The notes beneath the pieces were generated by a model. It ran no database searches. It was given only the letters and a program-made list of their open reading frames with translations, and had not been told where the DNA came from. From assembly GCA_028817275.1 (NCBI GenBank), contig JAPPPZ010000075.1:1-34728 (forward strand): DNA of 34,728 nucleotides, written 5' to 3'. The position numbers and the translations under genes were made by a program. Each line of letters begins with the position of its first letter. The first letter of the stretch is position 1. This document shows positions 25,507 through 34,579 of this stretch, one piece after another. This DNA comes from Gammaproteobacteria bacterium (GTDB lineage: Bacteria > Pseudomonadota > Gammaproteobacteria > Arenicellales > Spongiicolonaceae).

Positions 25507-27378
25507 TTAGAACCGCCACTCGCCGCTGAACAGGTTGCGGTAATCGGCGCGGTTGGCGTCGCTGAGGGCGGTTTCCAGAGACAGGGTCAGCCGCTGGCCG
25601 GCGCGGACGCTGAGGCCGCCGGCCAGGGTGCGGTCGCCGGAGGCGTCCATGGCCATGCGGGTGAACGGGGCGAGGCCGAAGCCCTGCCAGGCGGTGTCCA
25701 GCGCCAGGCGGGCCGAGATGTGGTTCTCCTCGTAGCGCGCGCTACCGTCCAGTTGGCGGGTGGTCTCGAGGCTGAAGTTGAGGCCCTGGTTGTCGGTCCA
25801 CTGGAAGCCGCCGCCCAGTTCGTAGGCGATGGCGTCGCTGGCGTCTTTGTAATCCTTGCGCGCGCCGGCGGTGGCGAACAGGCGCAACTCGCCGCCGGGG
25901 GTGTCCATGGTGTAGCCGAATTCCCACGAACTGCCGAGCCGCACCGCGGTGCTGTGGGAGCCGTCCAGCAACGCGCCGTTGCTGAGGGTGGCACTGCCCA
26001 GGTCGCTGGACACCCAGGCGACGTTGATGTTGAGGGCGACGTCGGCGGCGTCAAAGACGTCGCTGCGGCTACTGAGGCCGCCGCTGGCCATCATGGCGGT
26101 GAGTTTGGGGGCGGCGGTGGCGCTGTCCTCGGTGTATTTGAGGTTGCTGGTGCCGTAGCCGAGGGACAGCCACAGCGAGGTGGCGTCGCTGATCCAGCGC
26201 GCCCAGTAGGGATGCACGCTGGTCATGGCGCTGCGGATTTTGCCGCTCTGGCTGCCGGCGGTCCAGTCCAGGTCGCCGACGGTGTAGCCGAGGGTGACGC
26301 CGGCCAGCACCGCATCGCGCACCCAACTCTCGGCGCCGATGTGGAAGGCGGTGTTGTCGCCGTCGTAGGTGGTGCTGCTGCCGGTGGCGGTGGCGGGGAT
26401 GGTGCCGCTGACGCTGGTGCGGCCGCCGGCGCCCCATATGGTGAGGGTGTCGTTCACGCTGCTGAGACTGAAAGCGCTGGTGTTCAGCATCTCGGCCATG
26501 GTCATGGCGCCGCCATCGGCGGTGGCCGGGGCTTGGGCCGGCAGGGCGGCGCGCTGGCGGGGGTTGGCGGCCCAGGGGCGGGCGGCGCTGATGCGCCGGC
26601 CGGCGACGGTGAGGCTGCGCACATCGCCGGGCGGGCGGGCGGCGCCGCCACGGGTCAGGCGGCCGCGGATGATGCCGGCACCCAGCCGCTCCACCGCCTG
26701 GTTGGTCACCGTGCCCAGGGCCATCACCCGCGCCTGCCGCTGCGCCTGCCGCTCGGCCGGGTCGTCCTCCCGGATGGTGATGGGGACCAAGGCCGGCGCA
26801 TCCGGGTCGGTGCCGGCGCCGGTGACCGCCCACTGCACGGTGATGTCATCGGTGGGCGCCTCGCCGGAGACGCTGACGGTGAAGGCGGCATTGCCGACAT
26901 CCTCGCCGACCTGGGTGCCGGCGGCGGTATTGTCGGCGCCGGTGACGCTGGAGGCGGCGGCGATTGGGAAGCGGGGGGCCACGGTCACGGTCACATCCGC
27001 TATCGTTATGCTGTTGGGGTAATTGCCGGCGCCGCTGTCGAGTCTGTGGGTGATGGTCGTGCTGCCCACGGCCACGCCGGTGACGGTCACGGTATACGCG
27101 AAGTCCCGGTTATCGCCGTTGCTCCAGACCGGTTCGTCGTTGAAAGCGTCCGTCGTGAACGTGGCAATCATCTCATCCGAACTGCTCGGAATGACCGCCA
27201 TCTCGGCGGTTGGCTGGACAGTCAGACTCAAGGTGTATTGCGCCGTCGAGCCCACCTCGATCGTCAGCGAGGTCGGGCTGACGACCACCGCGGGCTGCTG
27301 CCCCAGTGCGACGCCGCTGAACGTGCACAAAACCACCGTCGCCACAGCGGCGAACCAAGAGCCATAACGAAGTGACAT
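25507..27378 (-). CDS. Autotransporter-barrel outer membrane protein with Ig-like N-terminal region
   Basis: 623 residues. A signal peptide occupies about 1-26 (ending GVALG). Residues 30-130 look like an immunoglobulin-like beta domain (VVVSPTSLTIEVGSTAQYTLSL, FAYTVTVTGVAVGSTTITH), followed by a second beta-rich region to about 210. A basic, Ala/Arg-rich helical stretch near 215-245 precedes a C-terminal beta barrel from about 300, with alternating aromatic strands and a final Trp-Arg-Phe, the outer-membrane assembly signal. The passenger is short and not a repetitive beta-helix, so this may be a surface-display or barrel-anchored adhesin. The ATG follows GGGAGG by 7 bases. Surface location is predicted from architecture; ligand unknown. 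Confidence 0.85.
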   Translation of the reverse strand: MSLRYGSWFAAVATVVLCTFSGVALGQQPAVVVSPTSLTIEVGSTAQYTLSLTVQPTAEMAVIPSSSDEMIATFTTDAFNDEPVWSNGDNRDFAYTVTVTGVAVGSTTITHRLDSGAGNYPNSITIADVTVTVAPRFPIAAASSVTGADNTAAGTQVGEDVGNAAFTVSVSGEAPTDDITVQWAVTGAGTDPDAPALVPITIREDDPAERQAQRQARVMALGTVTNQAVERLGAGIIRGRLTRGGAARPPGDVRSLTVAGRRISAARPWAANPRQRAALPAQAPATADGGAMTMAEMLNTSAFSLSSVNDTLTIWGAGGRTSVSGTIPATATGSSTTYDGDNTAFHIGAESWVRDAVLAGVTLGYTVGDLDWTAGSQSGKIRSAMTSVHPYWARWISDATSLWLSLGYGTSNLKYTEDSATAAPKLTAMMASGGLSSRSDVFDAADVALNINVAWVSSDLGSATLSNGALLDGSHSTAVRLGSSWEFGYTMDTPGGELRLFATAGARKDYKDASDAIAYELGGGFQWTDNQGLNFSLETTRQLDGSARYEENHISARLALDTAWQGFGLAPFTRMAMDASGDRTLAGGLSVRAGQRLTLSLETALSDANRADYRNLFSGEWRF

Positions 27379-27497
27379 GGCAAGACCTCCCGAAATATGA
27401 AGGAATGTGAAAAACCTGATGCGTGGGAGGATAGCACAACCCGGCAGGGTGAGGGTAGGGGGTTTTTTCGGGGGGCGGAACGGCGGCCGATTCCCGC

Positions 27498-27514
27498 GCC
27501 CCGCCGGGCGGGGC
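27498..27514 (-). other. GC-rich hairpin after the coiled-coil gene
   Basis: GCCCCGC (27498-27504) pairs perfectly with GCGGGGC (27508-27514) around a 3-base loop, directly after the stop codon of the minus-strand coiled-coil gene. It could act as a transcript end, but no T run follows on that strand. Confidence 0.45.
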
Positions 27515-27883
27515 TCAGGGGAGCAGGCGGGAGAGTTGGGCGGCGACCTGGTTCAACTTGGAGGTGATGGCGTTTACCTTGGTGTCCAGGGTGACGACTT
27601 TGGTGTCCAAGGCGGCGGCCTTCTTGTCCACGGCATCCAGTTTCCGGTCCAGGGCGTCCACCTTTTTATCCAGAGTGACCACCTTTGCATCCAGCACGCT
27701 GATCATGGCGGCGGTGGCGGCGATGGCCTTGGCATTCAATGCAACCTGCTGCGAAACCGCCGTCAGTTTGGCGCCCTGCGCCGCCAACGTGCCGCCCTGC
27801 TCATGGGCGATGCAGGTGAGCCCGCCCAGGGCGCCGCCGAAAACCGTCACCAGAAGCGCACTGGCGAAATAAAGCGCGCGGAT
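27515..27883 (-). CDS. Small membrane-anchored heptad-repeat coiled-coil protein, probable ATC start
   Basis: 122 residues if started at ATC 27881-27883. One N-terminal membrane segment (ALYFASALLVTVFGGALGGL) is followed by a continuous helix. Residues from about 73 repeat every seven with the pattern xxxLDxK (VVTLDKK, VDALDRK, LDAVDKK, AAALDTK, VVTLDTK), an almost perfect coiled coil. No named family is recognised; it resembles lipoprotein-like or XhlA-like spacer proteins only in layout. No ATG, GTG or TTG occurs in frame near the beginning. The ATC sits 7 bases after AGGGAGGA and immediately before the membrane segment. It is divergent from the dehydrogenase at 28019. Confidence 0.65.
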   Translation of the reverse strand: MRALYFASALLVTVFGGALGGLTCIAHEQGGTLAAQGAKLTAVSQQVALNAKAIAATAAMISVLDAKVVTLDKKVDALDRKLDAVDKKAAALDTKVVTLDTKVNAITSKLNQVAAQLSRLLP

Positions 27884-27988
27884 GAGTTGGTCCTCCCTGA
27901 TAAGGGTTTGGCGATGCCGTTCCCGGCGGTCGGGCGACGCTACACCCGCACCGCCGCCGTCAAATTTATTTTTCCGCGCCGGGCGGTT

Positions 27989-27994
27989 TATAAT
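27989..27994 (+). promoter_or_regulatory. Candidate -10 box for the dehydrogenase-hyuA-panB run
   Basis: Perfect TATAAT on the plus strand, 24 bases before the ATG at 28019, in the divergent gap. The region 18 bases upstream is AT-rich (TTTATT) but a poor -35. Transcription would start near 28001. Confidence 0.45.
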
Positions 27995-28018
27995 CGCCGC
28001 CTGCAACAAAGCCAAGCC

Positions 28019-30529
28019 ATGCCCGCCGCGACCCAAACCCCCGACATTCCCTCGTCCGCCTCGGCGGTGGTGATTGGCGGCGGGGTGGTGGGCGGCAGCG
28101 TCGCCTACCACCTGGCGCGGCTGGGCTGGAAGAAAGTGCTGCTGCTGGAGCGCAAGCAATTTTCCTGCGGCACCACGTGGCACGCCGCCGGGCTCATCGG
28201 CACGGTGCGCGCCAACGAGTCGCTGGCCATGCTGGCGCAGTATTCCACCTCGCTGCTCAGCGAACTGGAACAGGAAACCGGGCAGTCCACCGGCTTCCGC
28301 CAGGTCGGCAGCATCAGCCTGGCGCACAGCAAAGACCGCTTTGAGGAGTTAAAACGCCTGGCCTCCATGAACAACGCCTTCGGCGCGGCGCAGGTGGAGG
28401 TCATCGGCGCCGACCAAATCAAAAAACTCTGCCCCATCGTCAGCACCCGCGGCCTGCTGGGCGGCACCTGGGTGGCGGACGACGGCATGGCCAGCCCGGT
28501 GGATGTCACCGCCGCTTTCATCAAGGGCGCGCGCGCGCGCGGGGCGGTGTGCGTGGAGGGGGTGAAGGTGACGGCCATCCGCACCGCATCCGGCCGCAAC
28601 AGCCGCCACCCGCGGGTGCGCGGCGTGGCCACCACCGCCGGCGACGTCAGTTGCGACTTCGTGGTCAACTGCGGCGGCCTGTGGGGGCGCGAAATCGGCG
28701 CCATGGCCGGGGTCAACGTGCCGCTGCACGCCTGCGAACACTACTACGCCCACACCGAAAAACTGCCCGGCCTGCCGGACAAACTGCCGGTGTTGCGCGA
28801 CCACGACAACTGCGCCTACTACCGCGAGGACGCCGGCAGCCTGCTGGTGGGCGCTTTTGAGCGCAACGCGCGGCCCTGGGGCATGGACGGCGTGCCGGAG
28901 GATTTTGCCTTTGACGAACTGCCCGGCCGCATGGAGGAGCAGTTGATGCCGGTGCTGGAAGAGGCCATGGAGCGCGTGCCGCTGCTGCGCGACGCCGGCT
29001 GGCGCAAGTTTTTCTGCGGGCCGGAAAGTTTCACCCCCGACGACCAGTTCCACCTCGGCGAGGCGCCGGAGGTGGGCAATTTTTTTGTCGCCTGCGGCCT
29101 GAACTCGGTGGGCATCCAGTCGGCCGGCGGCATCGGCAAGGCGCTGGCGCGGTGGATGGACGAGGGGCGGCCGCCCATGGATTTGTGGGCCAACGACATC
29201 CGCCGCATGCAGCCGTTTCAGGGCACCCGCGTCTACCTGCGGCGGCGCGTGGCCGAGACGCTGGGGCTGCTGTACGACCGCCACTATCCGCACCGCCAGT
29301 ACCGCAGCGCGCGCAACGTCCGCCACTCGCCGCTGCACGAGAAGTTCACCGAATGCCTCGGCCACCGCGCCTGCTTCGGCGAAACCGCCGGCTGGGAACG
29401 CCCCAACTGGTTTGCCCCGCCGTCCATGGAGCCGCAGTACGACTACGGCTTCGGCAAGCAGAACTGGTTCCCCTGCTGGGAGGCGGAGCACCGCGCGGCG
29501 CGCGAAAACATCGCGCTGTTTGACCAGAGCAGTTTTGCCAAATACCTTGTCCACGGCCGCGACGCCTGCGATGCGCTGCAGAAAATCTGCACCGCCGACG
29601 TGGATGTGGAGGCCGGGCGCGTGGTGTACACCCACTGGCTTAACGAGCAGGGCGGCATTGAAGCCGACCTCACCGTCAGCCGCATTGATGAGCAAGCCTA
29701 CTGGGTGCTCAGCGGCGCCACGGTCAACGTGCGCGACCTGAACTGGCTGCGCCGCCATGTGCCGGAGGAGATGCGCTGCACTGTCGCCGACATCACCGCC
29801 GCCTACGCCGTCCTCGGCGTGATGGGGCCGAACAGCCGCAAGTTGCTGGAGGCGCTCAGCGGCGAGGCCCTCGGCAACGGGGATTTTCCCTTCGGCACCA
29901 GCCGTGAGTTGGAGATCGGCTGCTGCCGGCTGCGCGCACAGCGCATTTCGTACGTGGGCGAACTGGGCTACGAGTTAATTGTGGGCGCCGATTTTGCGCG
30001 CCACGCTTTTGACGAGGTGGCGCGCGCGGGTGAGGGTTTGGGCCTGCGCCCGGCCGGCATGCACGCCATGGACTCGTGCCGGGTGGAGAAGAAATTTGTC
30101 CACTTCGGCCACGACGTCAGCGACGAGGACACGCCGCTGGAGGCCGGCCTCGGCTTTGTGTGCAATTTCCGCAAGCGCGGCGGCTTCATCGGCATGGACG
30201 CCGCCCGCCGGGCGCAGGAGGACGCCGACCAAGGCCGCCCCCGGGTTAAACGGCTGGCGCAGTTTCTGCTCGGCGACCCGCAGGCGGTGCTGTACCACCA
30301 CGAGCCGGTGGTGCGCAGCGGCCGGATTGTCGGCCACCTGACGAGCAGCACCTACGGCCACACCCTGGGCGGGGCGGTGGGCCTCGGCTATGTCCGCCAC
30401 GCTGACGGCGTGGACGACGACTACTTGAACAGCGGCGCATGGGAAATTGAAGTCGGCGGCGTCCGGGTGCCGTGCCGGGCCAGTTTCCGCGCCTTGTACG
30501 ACGCAGGAAACCGCCGCATGCGGGGGTAA
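28019..30529 (+). CDS. FAD-dependent dehydrogenase with GcvT domain (dimethylglycine/sarcosine dehydrogenase type)
   Basis: 836 residues. The N-terminal DAO-type FAD domain starts VVIGGGVVGGSVAYHLARLG; His55 in GTTWHAAGL corresponds to the histidine that binds FAD covalently in mitochondrial dimethylglycine dehydrogenase. A connecting FAO-type segment covers about 390-445, then a GcvT folate-binding domain (VLGVMGPNSRKLLEALSGEAL, SYVGELGYELIV, GMHAMDSCRVEK) and a C-terminal barrel (YGHTLGGAVGLGYVR). Such proteins demethylate dimethylglycine or sarcosine and hand the carbon to tetrahydrofolate. The exact substrate is not fixed by sequence. The frame is open upstream to 27407 but ATG 28019 starts just before the FAD motif. 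hyuA begins at the very next base after the stop. Confidence 0.9.
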   Translation: MPAATQTPDIPSSASAVVIGGGVVGGSVAYHLARLGWKKVLLLERKQFSCGTTWHAAGLIGTVRANESLAMLAQYSTSLLSELEQETGQSTGFRQVGSISLAHSKDRFEELKRLASMNNAFGAAQVEVIGADQIKKLCPIVSTRGLLGGTWVADDGMASPVDVTAAFIKGARARGAVCVEGVKVTAIRTASGRNSRHPRVRGVATTAGDVSCDFVVNCGGLWGREIGAMAGVNVPLHACEHYYAHTEKLPGLPDKLPVLRDHDNCAYYREDAGSLLVGAFERNARPWGMDGVPEDFAFDELPGRMEEQLMPVLEEAMERVPLLRDAGWRKFFCGPESFTPDDQFHLGEAPEVGNFFVACGLNSVGIQSAGGIGKALARWMDEGRPPMDLWANDIRRMQPFQGTRVYLRRRVAETLGLLYDRHYPHRQYRSARNVRHSPLHEKFTECLGHRACFGETAGWERPNWFAPPSMEPQYDYGFGKQNWFPCWEAEHRAARENIALFDQSSFAKYLVHGRDACDALQKICTADVDVEAGRVVYTHWLNEQGGIEADLTVSRIDEQAYWVLSGATVNVRDLNWLRRHVPEEMRCTVADITAAYAVLGVMGPNSRKLLEALSGEALGNGDFPFGTSRELEIGCCRLRAQRISYVGELGYELIVGADFARHAFDEVARAGEGLGLRPAGMHAMDSCRVEKKFVHFGHDVSDEDTPLEAGLGFVCNFRKRGGFIGMDAARRAQEDADQGRPRVKRLAQFLLGDPQAVLYHHEPVVRSGRIVGHLTSSTYGHTLGGAVGLGYVRHADGVDDDYLNSGAWEIEVGGVRVPCRASFRALYDAGNRRMRG
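30028..30040 (+). repeat. GGGTGAGGGTTTG word, copy 5
   Basis: Exact plus-strand copy inside the GcvT domain of the dehydrogenase, encoding the GEGL of RAGEGLGLR with codons GGT-GAG-GGT-TTG. As with the other four, the word is in sense with its gene. Confidence 0.8.
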
Positions 30530-32572
30530 ATGTCGCCCCTCACCCTCGGCATCGACACCGGCGGCACGTTCACCGATGCCGCCCTCCTCGCCACCGCCGC
30601 CGGCGCCGGAGTCACCGTTCCGGCAGCCGGCGCCGCCACTTCGGTCCTCGCCTCCGCCAAAGCCCTCACCACCCGCGACAATCTGCTCACCGGCATCACC
30701 AAAGCGGTGGACGCCGTCTTCAAAGCCGCCCCGGCCGGCAGCGTTTCCCGGGTGCGGCTGGTGGGCCTGTCCACCACCCTCGCCACCAACGCCATCGTCG
30801 CCGGCCACGGCAGCCCGGCGTGCCTGCTGCTGATTGGCCAGCCGCCCGGCATTTTGCAGCGCGCCGACCTGGGCCTCGCCCTTGGCGGCGGACCGGCGGT
30901 TTTTGTGGACGGCGGCCACAACGCCGCCGGCGACGAACAGGCCGCGCTGGACACCGCCGCCCTGGCCCGCGCCGTGGAGCGGCATGCGCCGGCCGCCGCC
31001 GCCTTCGCCGTGGCCGGCTACTTTGCGGTGCGCAATGCCGGCCACGAATTGCGGGCGCGGGAGTTGATTGAAAAACAGTGCGGCCTGCCGGTCACCTGCT
31101 CGCACGAACTCAGCGCGCGCCTGTCAGCCCCGCGCCGCGCCCTCACCGCCCTGCTGAACGCGCGGCTGATTCCGCTATTGGGCGAGTTCATTGAAGCCGC
31201 CGCCGCCATGCTGCGCGCCACCGGCATCACCGCCCCGCTGATGGTGGTGCAGGGTGACGGTTCCCTCATCACCGCCGAAGCGGCATTGCGGCGGCCGGTG
31301 GAAACCATACTCTCCGGCCCGGCGGCCAGCATCCTCGGCGCCCGCCACCTGGCCGGCGCCGGCGGCAACGGCACCGCGGTGGTTTCCGACATCGGCGGCA
31401 CCACCACCGATATCGCCCTGCTGCGCGGCGGCAAGCCGGTGCTCGATCATGGCGGCGCCACCGTCGGCGGCTGGCGGACGTTGGTGGAGGCGGTGGCGGT
31501 GCACACCCTGGGCCTCGGCGGCGACAGCGAGGTGGCGGTGGACGGTTCACTTTTAACGTTAGGCCCGCGCCGGGCGGTGCCGCTGTGCCTGCTGGCCGCG
31601 CGCTATCCGCAAGCGGCGGCGATGCTGGCGCACCAGGCGAAAGAGCCGCCGCGCGAGCATCATGGCCGCTTTGCCCTGCGCTTGCGCAACGCCGCCGCCG
31701 GCCGCCTGTCGCGCAGCGAGCAGGCGGTGTGGGACGCCCTCGGCGGCGGGCCGCTGGCGGTGGACAAGTTGCTTGACAGCGCATCCAGCGGGCGCGCGCT
31801 GGAAAATCTGCGCCGCCGGGAACTGGCCGTGGTGGCCGCGCTGACGCCCACCGACGCCGCCCACATTCTCGGCCTGCACCAGGCCTGGCCGCGCCAGGCG
31901 GCGGTCAACGGCGCAAAAATTCTGCTGCGGCGGCTGTCACCGAACAGCGGCGGTGAGGGCGGGGGCGGGGGCGGTGAAAAAGTCCTGGCGGAAAAAATCA
32001 TCCGCATGTTAGTGCGCCGCTCGGCCCATGCCATCGGCGCCGCCGCCATTAACAGCGACTCGCCGGGCAGCGTGGAAAGCGACTACCAAAGCGCCCATTT
32101 CCTGCACAAAAAAGCGCTGGACGAAAACGGCGGCGCGCTGGTGGAGCACCGCCTTAAACTCAAGGCCGCCCTCATCGGCGTCGGCGCGGCGGCGGAAACC
32201 TACTACGCCGATGTCGCCGCGCGCTTGCACACCAAATGCGAAATCCCGCCACACTTTGCAGTGTGCAACGCGGTGGGCGCGGTGGCCGGCGGCATCATCC
32301 GCCGGGTCAGCGCGCTGGTCACCGCGGTGGGCGCGGCAAAATACCGGGTGCATATCCAAAACGGCGTCAAAGATTTCCCGGCCCTGGAAGCGGCCGCGCG
32401 GTACGCAGCATTGCAGTGCGAAAATCTTGCAACGCAGCAGGCAATTGACGCCGGCGGCGGCGGCATCAGCGTGGAGCATGAGCGGCGCGACACCATCGTC
32501 GACGGATTCGGCGGCGAAAAAATTTTTGTGGAAAGTTTCCTCAGCGCAGTGGCCAGCGGTACGCCGGAATGA
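30530..32572 (+). CDS. HyuA-family hydantoinase/oxoprolinase subunit
   Basis: 680 residues with an actin-like ATPase fold. The N-terminal GIDTGGTFTDAAL is the hydantoinase A signature, followed by LSTTLATNAIVAG, the central VSDIGGTTTDIALLRGG and a Gly-rich ATP-site region. HyuA with HyuB opens hydantoin or oxoproline rings using ATP. No hyuB is present in the window, and the protein is too short to be a fused oxoprolinase. A stand-alone HyuA-like group of this length exists. A glycine-rich insertion near residue 475 (SGGEGGGGGGEK) interrupts the C-terminal half. It follows the dehydrogenase without a gap, which suggests N-methylhydantoin-like or related N-methyl compounds; this is inference. 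Confidence 0.85.
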   Translation: MSPLTLGIDTGGTFTDAALLATAAGAGVTVPAAGAATSVLASAKALTTRDNLLTGITKAVDAVFKAAPAGSVSRVRLVGLSTTLATNAIVAGHGSPACLLLIGQPPGILQRADLGLALGGGPAVFVDGGHNAAGDEQAALDTAALARAVERHAPAAAAFAVAGYFAVRNAGHELRARELIEKQCGLPVTCSHELSARLSAPRRALTALLNARLIPLLGEFIEAAAAMLRATGITAPLMVVQGDGSLITAEAALRRPVETILSGPAASILGARHLAGAGGNGTAVVSDIGGTTTDIALLRGGKPVLDHGGATVGGWRTLVEAVAVHTLGLGGDSEVAVDGSLLTLGPRRAVPLCLLAARYPQAAAMLAHQAKEPPREHHGRFALRLRNAAAGRLSRSEQAVWDALGGGPLAVDKLLDSASSGRALENLRRRELAVVAALTPTDAAHILGLHQAWPRQAAVNGAKILLRRLSPNSGGEGGGGGGEKVLAEKIIRMLVRRSAHAIGAAAINSDSPGSVESDYQSAHFLHKKALDENGGALVEHRLKLKAALIGVGAAAETYYADVAARLHTKCEIPPHFAVCNAVGAVAGGIIRRVSALVTAVGAAKYRVHIQNGVKDFPALEAAARYAALQCENLATQQAIDAGGGGISVEHERRDTIVDGFGGEKIFVESFLSAVASGTPE

Positions 32573-32630
32573 TGGCTCCGGGCAACGCGGCCGCGGCGCG
32601 GTTTACGGTTCTGTGTGCGAAAATGCGGTG

Positions 32631-33410
32631 ATGAAAACCGTGCAGACTTTAACCAAGATGAAACAGGCCGGCGAGAAGATCGCCTGCCTGACCTGCTACG
32701 ATTTTTCCTTCGCCCGCCTGCTGGCCGATGCCGGGGTGGACGTGCTGCTGGTGGGCGACTCGGTGGACATGGTCGCCGCCGGCAAAACCTCCACCTTAGG
32801 CGCCGCCATGGAGCAGATGGTCTACCACACCGCTTGCGTGGCGCGCGGCAGCGGGAGCGCGCTGCTGGTCGCCGACATGCCGTTCGGTTCCTACGAGGCC
32901 GACAACAAAGACGCCTTCGGCAATGCGCGGCGGTTAATCGGTGACGGCGGGGCGCACATGGTTAAAGTGGAGGGCGCGGCGGCGGCGGACTGTGTGGAGT
33001 TCCTGAGCGCGCGCGGCATTTTGGTGTGCGGCCATCTCGGCCTCACCCCGCAGCACCTTCACCGCCTCGGCGGCTACAAAACCCAGGCCCGGGGTGAAGC
33101 CGCCGCCGGCCAACTGCTGCAGGACGCGCGGCGGTTGCAGGAGTGCGGGGCGGCGATGCTGGTTGTGGAATGCGTCCCGCCGCCGGCCGCCGCGGCCGTT
33201 GCCGAAACCCTCACCATCCCGGTCATTGGAATCGGCGCCGGCGCCGGCTGCGACGGCCAGATTTTGGTGCTGCACGACGCCCTCGGCCTTTACCCCGGCC
33301 CCAGCCCGGCTTTTGCGGTTAATTTTATGCAGCGCAACAACTCCATCCGGGGGGCGGTGAACGACTACGTGACCTCGGTGAAGACCGGGGCCTTTCCGCC
33401 GGCGGGGTGA
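32631..33410 (+). CDS. panB: 3-methyl-2-oxobutanoate hydroxymethyltransferase
   Basis: Cytoplasmic TIM-barrel enzyme of 259 residues that transfers a hydroxymethyl group from 5,10-methylene-THF to alpha-ketoisovalerate, giving ketopantoate for pantothenate and CoA. Metal ligands Asp43 (VGDSVDMV) and Asp82 (ADMPFGSY) and the catalytic Glu180 (MLVVECVP) are present, as are GHLGLTPQ and IGIGAGAGCDGQILVLHD. ATG 32631 begins the conserved TLTKMKQAGEKI start; the frame is open upstream inside hyuA. panC and panD are not in the window. It follows hyuA by 58 bases. Confidence 0.95.
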   Translation: MKTVQTLTKMKQAGEKIACLTCYDFSFARLLADAGVDVLLVGDSVDMVAAGKTSTLGAAMEQMVYHTACVARGSGSALLVADMPFGSYEADNKDAFGNARRLIGDGGAHMVKVEGAAAADCVEFLSARGILVCGHLGLTPQHLHRLGGYKTQARGEAAAGQLLQDARRLQECGAAMLVVECVPPPAAAAVAETLTIPVIGIGAGAGCDGQILVLHDALGLYPGPSPAFAVNFMQRNNSIRGAVNDYVTSVKTGAFPPAG

Positions 33411-33435
33411 AGACCGTCACCGCCGGCCCGGCCGC

Positions 33436-34545
<1,110 letters not shown>

Positions 34546-34579
34546 TACGCTGCCTCCGCGTCGGATTTTTTGTATCATT

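Noticed and set aside
25720-27375. Long plus-strand open frame opposite the autotransporter gene
   Set aside because: Its Gly/Ala/Asp/His-rich translation mirrors the codon bias of the opposite strand; the minus-strand frame has a signal peptide, barrel and terminal phenylalanine.
27407-28018. 204-codon N-terminal extension of the GcvT-type dehydrogenase
   Set aside because: It lies opposite the coiled-coil gene and lacks family similarity; the FAD motif begins soon after ATG 28019.
28525-28545. Alternating GC tract as a possible Z-DNA or slippage element
   Set aside because: It is short and simply encodes Gly-Ala-Arg-Ala-Arg-Gly within the dehydrogenase using the prevalent codons.
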